From assembly GCF_018861295.1 (NCBI RefSeq), contig NZ_JAHLDM010000005.1:1-64000 (forward strand): a DNA stretch of 64,000 nucleotides, written 5' to 3'. The position numbers were made by a program, and so were the translations under genes. Source of the stretch: Clostridium_AD estertheticum_D. Its GTDB lineage: Bacteria; Bacillota; Clostridia; Clostridiales; Clostridiaceae. A model generated the notes under the pieces. It saw nothing but the letters and a program-made list of their open reading frames with translations, made no database searches and was not told the origin of the DNA. Numbering within the stretch: position 1 is the first letter of the stretch; the number at the start of each line of letters is the position of its first letter. Of the stretch, positions 45,501 through 53,936 are shown in pieces.

Positions 45501-45615
45501 AGATCAAATTAAAAAAGATACTTTATCTGTGGAAATTGTATATAATAAAGATAGAGAATACAAGACGGTAAAGATAAATGGTGAGGACTTACAATTAGAT
45601 TTAGTTAAGTTATAA
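42514..45615 (+). CDS. ileS: isoleucyl-tRNA synthetase, type 2
   Basis: A 1033-residue class I synthetase. HIGH appears as ANGKPHIGHVL near residue 50, GWDTHGLPVE follows, and the KMSKS loop is KMSKHKGNVLS near 588. The editing (CP1) domain contains the usual WTTTPWTLPSN. The length, the LIPRY and DTHGLPVE pattern and absence of a long C-terminal zinc finger point to the eukaryote-like type 2 form, whose members tend to be mupirocin-resistant. ATG 42514 follows aaaggag. It is preceded by a T-box. Confidence 0.96.
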   Translation: MYKKIDPSKNFMDIENDVLKFWKEKDIIQKNFDLNKEGKTFTFYDGPPTANGKPHIGHVLTRVMKDLIPRYKVMKGYNVPRKAGWDTHGLPVELEIEKKLGINGKPGIEAYGVEKFVEECKASVFSYVNMWREMSERVGYWVDMDNPYVTYHNDYIESVWWALKQMWDKDLLYKGHKVMPYCPRCGTSLSSHEVAQGYKDVKEMSAYVKFKVKNEDKYILVWTTTPWTLPSNVALAVNKKYDYVEAVQEGETLILSRDLLSKLEGEYEVVREFKGEALLGLEYEQMFDFYTPKEKAFYVVHGDFVTLSDGTGIVHIAPAYGEDDNLLGKKYDLPLINLVDVEGKFVDCVTPWKGIFVKDADAKILEYLKENNVLYKAEKFEHSYPHCWRCDTPLLYYPRESWFVRMSSMRDKLIENNNKVNWMPDNVRTGRMGKFLEGVIDWSISRTRYWGTPLPIWECECGHRELIGSIAELNEKGIDVPDGIELHKPYIDNVHLKCPKCGKTMTRVEEVIDCWFDSGSMPFAQHHYPFENKEVFEANFPAQFISEAVDQTRGWFYTLLAISTTVFDTNPFENCIVLGHVLDKNGLKMSKHKGNVLSPFTILENQGADALRWYFYTASAPWLPSRFYEGAVIDAQRKFIGTLWNVYSFYVLYADIDNFDPTKYESFKPVNIMDKWMMSKLNSLVKDIDEHLTNYRITQGALELEDFIEELSNWYVRRNRSRYWVESLTEDKIGAYMTLYRVITTFAKISAPFIPFVTEELYQNLVVAFDKKAPESIHLCAWPEYREDQVDMALEEEMDVAYRTVKLGRSARNAANIKNRQPLSKMLVSSKSLPEYYGQIVKEELNIKEVELGADISKYVKFEIKPNLPVLGKPYGRLIPGIKKAIGAMNQMELAQTINKGNVVTINVNGTEIELDSKKLLVTMQGLEGYAFAGEGEMGVVLITHITDELKEEGNVREILSKIQNMRKESGFEVADKITTYVSGNEMLQNVIAKFEDQIKKDTLSVEIVYNKDREYKTVKINGEDLQLDLVKL

Positions 45616-45634
45616 TATAATTTAAAAAGTAATT

Positions 45635-45674
45635 TTAGAAAGTATGTGATATTCGTCACATACTTTCTTTTTAA
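45635..45674 (+). terminator. ileS terminator
   Basis: Stem agaaagtatgtga/tcacatactttct with a 6-nt loop and ttttta tail, 20 nt after the stop codon. Confidence 0.88.
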
Positions 45675-45883
45675 TAGCGATAAGATTTGGATATAATCTA
45701 TAAAATTAGGAAATAAATAAGATAAGGTTACGATTAAGGAATATATTAACTGGCAATAATAAAAAGTATAGGTTAAGATTACTGTATTGGGACATACTTT
45801 AGTGTAAGTTAGTATTATAGCTTGAAATGAAAGGTTTTTATAAGTATAATGGTAAGATAAGAAAATAGTAGGAGTTGACGAAT

Positions 45884-46882
45884 ATGGCTGCTTCAATAAA
45901 AGATGTTGCAAGAGAGGCTGGAGTTTCTATTGCAACAGTATCAAGAGTATTAAATGACATAGATGTTGTAAATGAAGACACCAAGAAAAAGGTAAAAGAC
46001 GCTATAAAAAAATTATCATATAGGCCGAACATAGTTGCAAGAAGCTTGAAAACACAAAAATCTAGTACAATAGGGATAATTATACCGGATATATCCAATC
46101 AGTTTTACCCTGAAATAGTTAGGGGTTGCGAGGATGTAGCTAATATTTATAATTATAATATTATGCTTTGTAATGCAGATTTAGACGTAGAAAAAGAAAT
46201 GGAATCTTTAAGAATACTTAAAGAGAAAATGATAGATGGAGTTATATATATGAGTAATTCCATAGAAAATAATGTTATAAATTTAATAAAAGAATTAGAA
46301 ATGCCAGTGGTTCTTGTAGAGACTACTGATGCCCAGGGTATATTCCCTAGTGTTGCTATTGATAATGTAATGGCAGCAGCGGATGCAGTAAAATACTTAA
46401 TAAACAAAGGTAACAAAAATGTTGCATATGTAGGGACTTCTATAGAAAAAGTCAATGCATTATCTCAAAGATATACAGGCTATACAAAAGGACTTTCGGA
46501 TATGGGAATAACTCTTAATAAAGATTTAGTTTATCATGGTGGAGTTAAGGCTAGAGACGGGTATACAGGAATTAATGTTATATTAGATACAGGTGTCCAG
46601 GTGGATGCTGTATTCTGTGCTAGTGATGAAATAGCTATGGGAGTAGTAAATGCATTAAGAGATAAATCTATTAATGTCCCAGAACAGATAGATGTCATGG
46701 GTTTTGATGATATTTATTCAGCTTCAACATTTTATCCAAAGCTTACCACGGTATCTCAACCAATGTATGATATGGGTTCTGTTGGTATGAGAATGCTTAT
46801 AAAATCTATAAACAATTTAGTAGTTGAGGAAAAACATTTTATATTACCTTATAGAATAGTGGAGAGAGATTCTTGTAAATAA
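45884..46882 (+). CDS. LacI-family transcriptional regulator (possibly CcpA-like)
   Basis: A 332-residue regulator. The N-terminal helix-turn-helix IKDVAREAGVSIATVSRVLN and hinge YRPNIVARSLKTQKS are complete; the C-terminal periplasmic-binding-like domain includes GIIIPDISNQFYPEIVRG and DGVIYMSN. The close match to CcpA-type hinge and dimer segments is suggestive but no HPr-contact residues are decided here. Start 45884 follows gtaggag with 9-nt spacing; the upstream TTG overlaps the site. No sugar operon is adjacent, so its regulon is not visible. Confidence 0.88.
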   Translation: MAASIKDVAREAGVSIATVSRVLNDIDVVNEDTKKKVKDAIKKLSYRPNIVARSLKTQKSSTIGIIIPDISNQFYPEIVRGCEDVANIYNYNIMLCNADLDVEKEMESLRILKEKMIDGVIYMSNSIENNVINLIKELEMPVVLVETTDAQGIFPSVAIDNVMAAADAVKYLINKGNKNVAYVGTSIEKVNALSQRYTGYTKGLSDMGITLNKDLVYHGGVKARDGYTGINVILDTGVQVDAVFCASDEIAMGVVNALRDKSINVPEQIDVMGFDDIYSASTFYPKLTTVSQPMYDMGSVGMRMLIKSINNLVVEEKHFILPYRIVERDSCK

Positions 46883-46886
46883 ATAT

Positions 46887-46926
46887 AAGTCTTATTAAAA
46901 CTACTTAAGTTTTAGTAAGACTTTTT
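46887..46926 (+). terminator. terminator of the LacI-type gene
   Basis: Stem aagtcttattaaaact paired with agttttagtaagactt, tail ttt. Overlaps the start of the leader to the helicase gene. Confidence 0.8.
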
Positions 46927-46955
46927 ACATTTTTAATAAATTGGAGGTATAAGCT

Positions 46956-49900
46956 TTGAATATTAATGATAAAGTAGAAAAAATATTCTCATATCTACTC
47001 AGCATTAAAAATATGAATCAAAAAACTATAAGAAATATAAATGAATATGAAAAAGTATATTGGGAAAAAGAACTCCAAGATATTAGTGGATGTACTTTTA
47101 ATATTGATGATAATAAAGATTATTGGTTAAGCATAGATGAGAGGGCAGAAAAATTATATAATCAGTTTCAAAAAACATATTTACAATTAGAAAAAAACAG
47201 TGAAGACCTAGAGATAATTTGGTCAAATGGATTGCTAAGTTGGGAAAAAGAGGATAAAGAAATAATTCATCCTATCTTTACTACTAAAATGGAGATAAAA
47301 TTCGATTCAAAGAAAAATAGATTCACTTTAAAACCATATAATAATCAAACAAATGTGGAACTTGAATTTTTAAATGAGTATTTGGAGGTAAACCTAGATA
47401 GTTTACTGAAAATTAGAAACAAAGCAAAAGATATGGCAATGGACGTAAGAAATATTAAAATGGCTTCAAAAATATTTGAAGAGTTAGCCATGCTTTTAAA
47501 TTCTTATACGAAGGACGTATATATTGATGAGCTAAGCAGTGATTCTGATATATTAACTAAAACTAATATACAATTTTATAATGCACCTTGCATAATACTT
47601 CGAAAAGTTGACACAAGACTTTGGAATATGGAATTAAATGACGTGTTATCACAAGTAAGAGCAGGATTCCATATTCCTAAAACTGTAGAGGCTCTTGTCT
47701 CGGAAGAAGAAATAAAGCAAGACGATCAAACTTTTAATGAATGGAAGGAAGTAGGGGAAGACGTATTGTTCCCACTACCTGCAAATGAAGAGCAAATGGA
47801 AATAACTAAAAAACTTTCTGAAAACTTTGGCGTAGTTATACAGGGGCCACCAGGTACTGGTAAAAGCCATTCTATTGCTAATTTAATATGTCATCTTTTG
47901 GCTCATGGCAAAAGGGTATTAGTGACAAGTCAAACAGATAGGGCACTAAGGGTTTTGTCTAATAAAATACCAGAAGAGGTTAGAGCGTTATGCATTAGCA
48001 TACTAGGAAATGATACTAAGTCTCTGGAAGAATTGGATGAGTCAGTTAGAAAAATAACAGAAAGTTTATCTATGGACACTAAAGAATTGCGTAAGGAAAT
48101 AAAACTTTTAAAATATAAACACAATAATTGTGTTGATACACAGAAAAGGTTATATAAAGAGCTAAAATGTATTGATGACAGAGAGAATGAAAAGATAGAA
48201 TACGAGGGTCAAAAGTATACACTAATGTATATGGCTAAATGGGTTAAAGATAATGAAGTTAATCATTCGTGGATAGTCGATAAGCTTGATTTTAATAAAG
48301 AAAATCTATTAACTTCTGAAGAATTTAAAAGGTTGGTTGCATTGTCATCTGTGATTACAAAACAGCAAATAGATGAAATAGATAACATAGATAAATACAT
48401 AGCGATACTTCCAAGGGAAGAAGAGTTATGTGATGATATCGAGGAACTAATTAAACTAGGGCAGCAAAAACATATTTATGAAGATGATATTAAGGACTTA
48501 AGTAGTGCAAGTTCTATAGATTATGGAAATAGAAGATTACTTAAACTGGTAGATGATGCAATAGAAAAATTTGAAGGTTTTGATAATAGCTGGTTAGGCA
48601 ATGTTATGAAATGTTATTACTCTAATAGTGAGCAGCAAGGTTTGTGGCAACAATTAGCACATAAAGGCAATGAATATATAAAAGAGATAAGTAAATTAAA
48701 ACAAGAATTAAATAATCATAAATTGGAGTTACCATCAGGCATTGATATAAACACATTTAAAAATGATTTTGGTATTATAGCAAAAACAATTAACGAAAAA
48801 GGTAAACTAGGAGGTCTCTTTAAAATACTTCATGGGAATCTTAAATATATATTCGAGGGCTGCAAGGTAGATTATGAGTGTATAAATACAAGCGAGCAAA
48901 TAATTGTGGTTGATTTATATATAAAACTGCAGCTAGTAGAGAGAGAACTTAAAAATATTTGGAATAACACAGTAAAAGAATATGGTGGAAAACTTATCGA
49001 TGATACAAATTTAAATTATGTAAGTGAAATAGTAGATGATATTAAGAAGATTTACGAAATTATTAATTGGGACAAAACCTTTAAAAATAACATAATTAAT
49101 TTTTTACCTGATAAAAACTTGAATGGAAAAAATCTGCCAAGTGATTCGTATTGGTATGATAAAGAAACGTATATTCATCTCAAAAATGGATTTGAGAGTT
49201 TAAAGCACATAAATAGATATAATAAATTAAACCTAAAAATGGAACAAATAAGGACAACCTTTAATAAGGATGGTTGCTTAGGAAGATTACAAGATGCTAT
49301 AAATATAAGAAGTTTAAAGGGTGTACAAGCTATTTATATAGAGATCAGAGAACTAATGCAGATAGCCCATAATGCGTTAGAGTTAAAAAAATTATGTTAT
49401 AAATTGAAAATGTGTTGCCCCCTATTACTTGAAAATATTATAAATGATGAAGATAAAACCATAGAAGATTTAGAGAGTTTAAGTTTTGAAAAGGCATGGA
49501 CATGGAGAAAATGGAATGACTATTTACAAAAATTAGAAGAGGTTGATATAGAAGCCCTAGAGAAAGATATTGCCCGGGAAAAAAGTAAAGAAAAGCAAAT
49601 TATAAGAGAGCTTGTTTCTAAAAGAAGTTGGTTTAATCAAATAGAAAGGACTACAGAGGCACAGAAACGAAGTCTATTTACATGGATGGAAGCTATAAAA
49701 AGGATAGGGAAAGGTACGGGTACTCAGGCAGTAAAGTATAGAAAAATTGCACAAAAGGAAATGGATAATTGTAAGGATGTAATTCCTGTATGGATAATGC
49801 CAATAAATAGAGTTATGGAGAATTTGAAGCTAACAGATAATTTGTTTGACGTGGTAATCGTAGATGAGAGCAGTCAAAGTGACATATCGGCTATAACTGT

Positions 49901-51035
49901 TTTAATGAGAGCTAAAAAGGCGATTATTGTAGGGGATGAAAAGCAAATAAGTCCTGAAGCAATTGGAAAAGATCATGCAATTGTTGAAACACTTATAAGT
50001 ACTTATTTAGAGGATATTCCACATGCAGAGTGGTTTGATTTAAAGACAAGTTTGTATAATACTGCCCTAAGAGTATTTCCGAGCAGGTTATTATTAAAGG
50101 AACATTTTAGATGCGTACCAGAGATAATTGGATTTAGTAATGAATTGTGCTACTCCAATGAAATAATACCTTTAAGGCGAATAGAAGAAAAAGAAAAAGT
50201 CGGACCATTTATAGTAACGTCTAAAGTGATAGGCGGATATAAGGACAAAACCAAGGCTTTAAATGTATTAGAGGCAGAGAGCATAGTAGCACAGATATTA
50301 GAGTGCTGTAGCAATGAAAGGTATAAAGACATGAGCATGGGAGTAATATCTCTTCTAGGAGACGTCCAAGCTGAATTAATACTAAGTATGTTAGTGGATA
50401 AACTCGGTATGGAGGAAATCTTGAAGCGAAGGCTTATATGTGGAGATGCATATTCATTCCAAGGTGATGAGAGAGATGTAATGTTCTTATCTATGGTTAT
50501 TGCAAACAATGCCAAATTTGCAGCTCTAACTAAAGACTCTGATATAAGAAGGTTTAATGTAGCGGCTAGCCGTGCTAGAAATCAAATGTGGTTATTTCAC
50601 TCAGTAGATTTAGAGGATCTTAATGATAAGTGTGTTAGATATGCTTTATTAAAATATTGTATAGATGAGAATGAACCAAAGAAAGAAAATAAATCTGAAA
50701 AACATTTATTATTAAATGATTTTGAAGAAAATATAGGAAGACATATAAAAGAAAATGGGTATAAGATTACGCCAAAGGTTAAAGTAGGAAAATATATTAT
50801 AGATTTTGTTGTAGAAACAGACTTGTCTATACCTTCTAGCGATGATTTTTATAAAAAAATAGCGGTGAAATGTATTGGAATGACTGGCGACGAAGATTAT
50901 GACTGGCAAAAACAGTATGAAATGCAGATGTGCCTCGAGAGAGTTGGATGGGAGTTTTATAAAATACGTGCTAGTGAATTTTATAGAAATCCTACATTAG
51001 TTATGGAGAAGTTGATCGAAAAATTAAAAAATTAA
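46956..51035 (+). CDS. SF1 helicase with C-terminal restriction-like (DUF559/Vsr-type) domain
   Basis: A 1359-residue protein. Residues 1-290 form a novel N-terminal region. The Walker A GPPGTGKS is at 297-304, Walker B DESSQSD near 970, then KEHFRC, SFQGDERDV and NVAASRARN motifs, giving a DNA2/NAM7 (COG1112) helicase core with a long coiled insertion (about 365-960). Residues 1250-1359 end in a Vsr/DUF559-like nuclease layout: YIIDFVVE (Asp near 1283), IAVKCIG (about 1302) and LERVGWEFYKIRASEF. The usual acidic ECDG is KCIG, so cleavage may be weakened. It starts with TTG 46956 after ggaggt. Helicase-nuclease fusions of this kind occur among defence proteins; the role is inferred. Confidence 0.85.
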   Translation: MNINDKVEKIFSYLLSIKNMNQKTIRNINEYEKVYWEKELQDISGCTFNIDDNKDYWLSIDERAEKLYNQFQKTYLQLEKNSEDLEIIWSNGLLSWEKEDKEIIHPIFTTKMEIKFDSKKNRFTLKPYNNQTNVELEFLNEYLEVNLDSLLKIRNKAKDMAMDVRNIKMASKIFEELAMLLNSYTKDVYIDELSSDSDILTKTNIQFYNAPCIILRKVDTRLWNMELNDVLSQVRAGFHIPKTVEALVSEEEIKQDDQTFNEWKEVGEDVLFPLPANEEQMEITKKLSENFGVVIQGPPGTGKSHSIANLICHLLAHGKRVLVTSQTDRALRVLSNKIPEEVRALCISILGNDTKSLEELDESVRKITESLSMDTKELRKEIKLLKYKHNNCVDTQKRLYKELKCIDDRENEKIEYEGQKYTLMYMAKWVKDNEVNHSWIVDKLDFNKENLLTSEEFKRLVALSSVITKQQIDEIDNIDKYIAILPREEELCDDIEELIKLGQQKHIYEDDIKDLSSASSIDYGNRRLLKLVDDAIEKFEGFDNSWLGNVMKCYYSNSEQQGLWQQLAHKGNEYIKEISKLKQELNNHKLELPSGIDINTFKNDFGIIAKTINEKGKLGGLFKILHGNLKYIFEGCKVDYECINTSEQIIVVDLYIKLQLVERELKNIWNNTVKEYGGKLIDDTNLNYVSEIVDDIKKIYEIINWDKTFKNNIINFLPDKNLNGKNLPSDSYWYDKETYIHLKNGFESLKHINRYNKLNLKMEQIRTTFNKDGCLGRLQDAINIRSLKGVQAIYIEIRELMQIAHNALELKKLCYKLKMCCPLLLENIINDEDKTIEDLESLSFEKAWTWRKWNDYLQKLEEVDIEALEKDIAREKSKEKQIIRELVSKRSWFNQIERTTEAQKRSLFTWMEAIKRIGKGTGTQAVKYRKIAQKEMDNCKDVIPVWIMPINRVMENLKLTDNLFDVVIVDESSQSDISAITVLMRAKKAIIVGDEKQISPEAIGKDHAIVETLISTYLEDIPHAEWFDLKTSLYNTALRVFPSRLLLKEHFRCVPEIIGFSNELCYSNEIIPLRRIEEKEKVGPFIVTSKVIGGYKDKTKALNVLEAESIVAQILECCSNERYKDMSMGVISLLGDVQAELILSMLVDKLGMEEILKRRLICGDAYSFQGDERDVMFLSMVIANNAKFAALTKDSDIRRFNVAASRARNQMWLFHSVDLEDLNDKCVRYALLKYCIDENEPKKENKSEKHLLLNDFEENIGRHIKENGYKITPKVKVGKYIIDFVVETDLSIPSSDDFYKKIAVKCIGMTGDEDYDWQKQYEMQMCLERVGWEFYKIRASEFYRNPTLVMEKLIEKLKN

Positions 51036-51154
51036 AAAATTAAAGTAGATAAGAAACTTAGCATTGCTTTGATTTTTATACTAATATTTGTTATATAGTT
51101 ATCATCATAACAATATAATAATACTATAATTTTTTTAATAAGAGGGTGAGAGGA

Positions 51155-51589
51155 ATGGCTTGCAAAGTGGATAGCATAATATATATGATGTGGAAAAACA
51201 AAGAAGGTCAATCATTTAAAGTAGGGGACTTAAGTAAAAAAACTGGAAAGTATTATTTTAAATATGACATTAATGGTCTGGAAAATGCTAAAGAGTATGG
51301 ATTTTGTCCATTGCCGTATTTCCCTAAAGTAGATGCAAAGTATTTTAGAGAAGAATTATTTAGAACATTTTCTAAGTATATACCAGGTCATGGTAAAAAG
51401 GATAAAACATCTATTTTAAAAGAATATGGTCTTGAAAGGTATGATGACTTCGAATTGTTAAAAAAAATCGGAGACAAAATGCTAAACGACAACATTGAAT
51501 TTATTTCGCCTTTTGGTGAAGAAAAAACTGTTTTGGATGGTGAATACAACATTCAGGAGGAAGAACATAGTGCTTTGGATGAAAAATAA
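51155..51589 (+). CDS. HipA-N-like small protein
   Basis: A 144-residue protein. The pattern VGDLSKKTGKYYFKYD, YGFCPLPYFP and the following FREELFRTFSKYIPG resembles the N-terminal (couple-HipA) domain of HipA kinases, but there is no kinase domain and it ends soon after YGLERYDDFELLKKIG. The resemblance is by eye. Start 51155 is preferred (agaggg at about 9 nt); a GTG at 51146 is in frame. It lies 120 bp after the helicase gene on the same strand and may be functionally linked. I cannot say if it is a toxin remnant, an adaptor or an unrelated family. Confidence 0.6.
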   Translation: MACKVDSIIYMMWKNKEGQSFKVGDLSKKTGKYYFKYDINGLENAKEYGFCPLPYFPKVDAKYFREELFRTFSKYIPGHGKKDKTSILKEYGLERYDDFELLKKIGDKMLNDNIEFISPFGEEKTVLDGEYNIQEEEHSALDEK

Positions 51590-51599
51590 GTAAAAGCTT

Positions 51600-51652
51600 T
51601 AAAAGCGTGTAAAATGAAAATATACTTTTTATTTTACATGCTTTTATTTTTT
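51600..51652 (+). terminator. terminator after the HipA-N-like gene
   Basis: Stem aaaagcgtgtaaaat paired with attttacatgctttt, one G-T step, 15-nt loop and seven T. Confidence 0.85.
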
Positions 51653-51726
51653 TGACATAAAAATTGTTCTCACAACATAGACATATAATTCATAAAATAA
51701 AATGAGTAATAATTTGGGGTGGTATT

Positions 51727-52794
51727 TTGTTATACGTACTAATCTTAGCAGGTGGAAAAGGAACAAGACTTTACCCTCTATCTCGTGCCCAAAACCCAAA
51801 GCAGTTTTTAAATATTATTGATAATAAGAGCTTTTTAAGAAGCACTGTGGATAGAATAAAATGTTTGGTTAGAAATGAAAATATCTATGTAGTTACTAAT
51901 GAAGAGTACTTTGATAAAATTTGTGAGGAACTTCCAGAGATTAAAAAAGAAAATATATTTGTAGAACCAAGTAATAAAGAGACCGCTACGTGTATTGGTC
52001 TATCTGCCGCAAAACTATTAAAACTAGACAAGGAAGCAACCATGATAGTGCTACCCTCAGATCACTATATAGAAAATGAAAGGAAGTTTAAAGAAACAGT
52101 ATTACAAGGAGTTGAAATTGCAAATAAAAAAAGAGGTCTAGTAACCATAGGGGTACAGCCCACAAGAGCAGAGACTGGGTACGGTTATATAGAAATGGGC
52201 GACAGGGTAAATGCAGATATGCCTACATTTAGGGTAGAGCGATTTTTAGAAAAACCTAATTCAGAAGTAGCAAAAGATTTGCTCATAAAAGGTAATTTTC
52301 TTTGGAATAGTGGTATGTTCGTATGGAGAGCAGATGTGTATTTACGTGAAATGGAAAAGTATTTACCTAAGATGTATAAAAGATTAATGACAATATATCA
52401 ATCTTTAGAGACTGATGAAGAAAGTAATGTAATAAAAGAACAATATAATGATATAGATGGGATATCAGTTGATTTTGGCATAATGCAGAAAACCAGAAAG
52501 GCATTTGTTATAAAATGTGATTTTGTATGGGATGATATAGGGACGTTTGCAGCACTTTCAAGATTCCTAAGCAATTTACGTGGTAACAATGTTTTGGGTA
52601 ATACATTTATGGAAGAGAGTGAAAACTGCTCAGTATTTGGTAAAGATAGATTGATAATTGGTTTTGGTATAAAGGACCTTATAATTGTTGATGCAGGAGA
52701 TGTAATACTCGTAATGGACAAAAATAAGGATCAGGAGATTAAGCATTTAGTTAATGAACTTAAAGAGAGTAAAGAAACGGAGAAATATATATAA
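51727..52794 (+). CDS. manC: mannose-1-phosphate guanylyltransferase
   Basis: A 355-residue nucleotidyltransferase making GDP-mannose from mannose-1-phosphate and GTP. LAGGKGTRLYPLSR is the signature P-loop, followed by QNPKQFL and RFLEKPN with WNSGMFVW. It lacks the C-terminal phosphomannose isomerase domain of long ManC enzymes. It starts with TTG 51727 after ggggtgg. No other sugar genes are adjacent, so the polysaccharide it supplies is unknown. Confidence 0.9.
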   Translation: MLYVLILAGGKGTRLYPLSRAQNPKQFLNIIDNKSFLRSTVDRIKCLVRNENIYVVTNEEYFDKICEELPEIKKENIFVEPSNKETATCIGLSAAKLLKLDKEATMIVLPSDHYIENERKFKETVLQGVEIANKKRGLVTIGVQPTRAETGYGYIEMGDRVNADMPTFRVERFLEKPNSEVAKDLLIKGNFLWNSGMFVWRADVYLREMEKYLPKMYKRLMTIYQSLETDEESNVIKEQYNDIDGISVDFGIMQKTRKAFVIKCDFVWDDIGTFAALSRFLSNLRGNNVLGNTFMEESENCSVFGKDRLIIGFGIKDLIIVDAGDVILVMDKNKDQEIKHLVNELKESKETEKYI

Positions 52795-52805
52795 AACATT
52801 TTAAT

Positions 52806-52846
52806 AAGATCCACTTGGGTGTTTTGACCTAGGTGGATCTTTTTAA
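52806..52846 (+). terminator. manC terminator
   Basis: Stem agatccacttgggt/acctaggtggatct with a 6-nt loop and T-run. Confidence 0.9.
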
Positions 52847-52874
52847 GGTAGATATAAATGATTGTTGAGAAAAG

Positions 52875-52964
52875 GTAAGAGAAATAATTGAAGAGGTAAA
52901 AGTATTTAGAGGTAAATTTGAAAATATAAAATCTGCAAGAATTGAATTAGCGAGAGGTGTTTAA
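52875..52964 (+). pseudogene. 29-codon C-terminal remnant of a decayed gene
   Basis: An open stretch of 29 codons (REIIEEVKVFRGKFENIKSA) ends at TAA 52962-52964, with no start codon or ribosome binding site; the upstream frame is closed by stops. It looks like the tail of a gene whose front part is lost. I cannot identify the parent. The remaining interval to 53178 holds no gene. Confidence 0.4.
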
Positions 52965-53078
52965 TAATTAATAGAGAATTGACTTCACTTGATTTAGTTG
53001 TTATCTATCCTTTTATATATAGAAGATTTAAATTTAAACCTAATTGTTTAATTTAGTATATTTAAGAAGGTAGTTGAT

Positions 53079-53120
53079 AATATGCCCTTATAGTGTATAA
53101 TTACACTATAAGGGCATATT
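53079..53120. terminator. 19-bp perfect inverted repeat
   Basis: aatatgcccttatagtgta (53079-53097) and its exact complement at 53102-53120 enclose the 4-nt loop taat. It is followed by cttactgg, with no T-run, so it may be an orphan terminator core or a small repetitive element left by lost genes. Confidence 0.55.
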
Positions 53121-53178
53121 CTTACTGGACATATAAAATACAGTCAATATTAAAAACTAATTGAAAGGTGATGCATTT

Positions 53179-53628
53179 ATGACAAGGATTGAATTTATAA
53201 AAAAAGTAGATGAGAAAGTAAAGCTTATAAGAACTGAAAAAGGATATACACAAGATAAAATGGCAGAAATACTCGGAATTTCTAAAAAAACACTAGTGCA
53301 AGCGGAAAAAGAAAGAAGTAGTTTAGGTTGGGCAGTTGCGATTGCAGTATGTGTTATTTTTAGAGATAGCGAGATATTGGAATTAACTTTTGGAGGAGAT
53401 GTTGAAGACATTATTCATTCATTATCATTTCCAAATAACGATAAAAAATACATTCCAACACTTGGTGGGAGAATATGGTGGAAAAATATAGACACTAAAA
53501 ATGGTTTCACAGTTCAACAAAATATGATATCAAAGCATTACAGAATTTTGGATAACAATCATAGAAGAATATGTTTTTCTTTTGAACTTGAATATATAAA
53601 TAAAAGGCTTAAGGAGATTACCGACTAA
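53179..53628 (+). CDS. XRE-family transcriptional regulator
   Basis: A 149-residue protein with an N-terminal helix-turn-helix of the XRE/HTH_3 type: KLIRTEKGYTQDKMAEILGI and SKKTLVQAEKERS. The remaining 80 residues (GRIWWKNIDTKNGFTVQQNM and a basic tail) look like a small ligand or dimer domain. ATG 53179 follows aaaggtgat; the upstream TTG (53161) overlaps the site. Neighbours do not indicate its targets. Confidence 0.82.
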   Translation: MTRIEFIKKVDEKVKLIRTEKGYTQDKMAEILGISKKTLVQAEKERSSLGWAVAIAVCVIFRDSEILELTFGGDVEDIIHSLSFPNNDKKYIPTLGGRIWWKNIDTKNGFTVQQNMISKHYRILDNNHRRICFSFELEYINKRLKEITD

Positions 53629-53693
53629 TATTAATAAGACTACTAAATTATTTAATTGAATTTTATAAATATAAAAGATTGAAGGAGTAAAAG

Positions 53694-53903
53694 ATGAAAA
53701 AGCAAAGTTTATTTAAAAAAGCAATTTATACTTCGTTTGTATTAGTAGCGTTAATAGCAATAACTACTTCTTATACTTTAGTATCTAATCATATGAAATT
53801 AAAAAATGAAGAGAATAGTGGTTATAACAAAGAATATAATGATGCGCAATGGGCTAAAGCAAGAATAAAACCTGTAGTACCAGATAAAATCAAGGGTAAT
53901 TAG
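53694..53903 (+). CDS. 69-residue single-pass membrane protein
   Basis: Not recognised. A hydrophobic segment (about 10-30, TSFVLVALIAITTSYTLV) follows KKQSLFKK, then a hydrophilic tail ending VVPDKIKGN. ATG 53694 follows gaaggagta. It is 34 nt before the next gene, so both may be one operon. Confidence 0.65.
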   Translation: MKKQSLFKKAIYTSFVLVALIAITTSYTLVSNHMKLKNEENSGYNKEYNDAQWAKARIKPVVPDKIKGN

Positions 53904-53936
53904 ACTAATAATAAACAATTATAGGAGGGCTATTAA

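Noticed and set aside
53137..53178. Start of the XRE gene at TTG 53161
   Set aside because: The site aaaggtgat lies inside that extension and fits ATG 53179 better.
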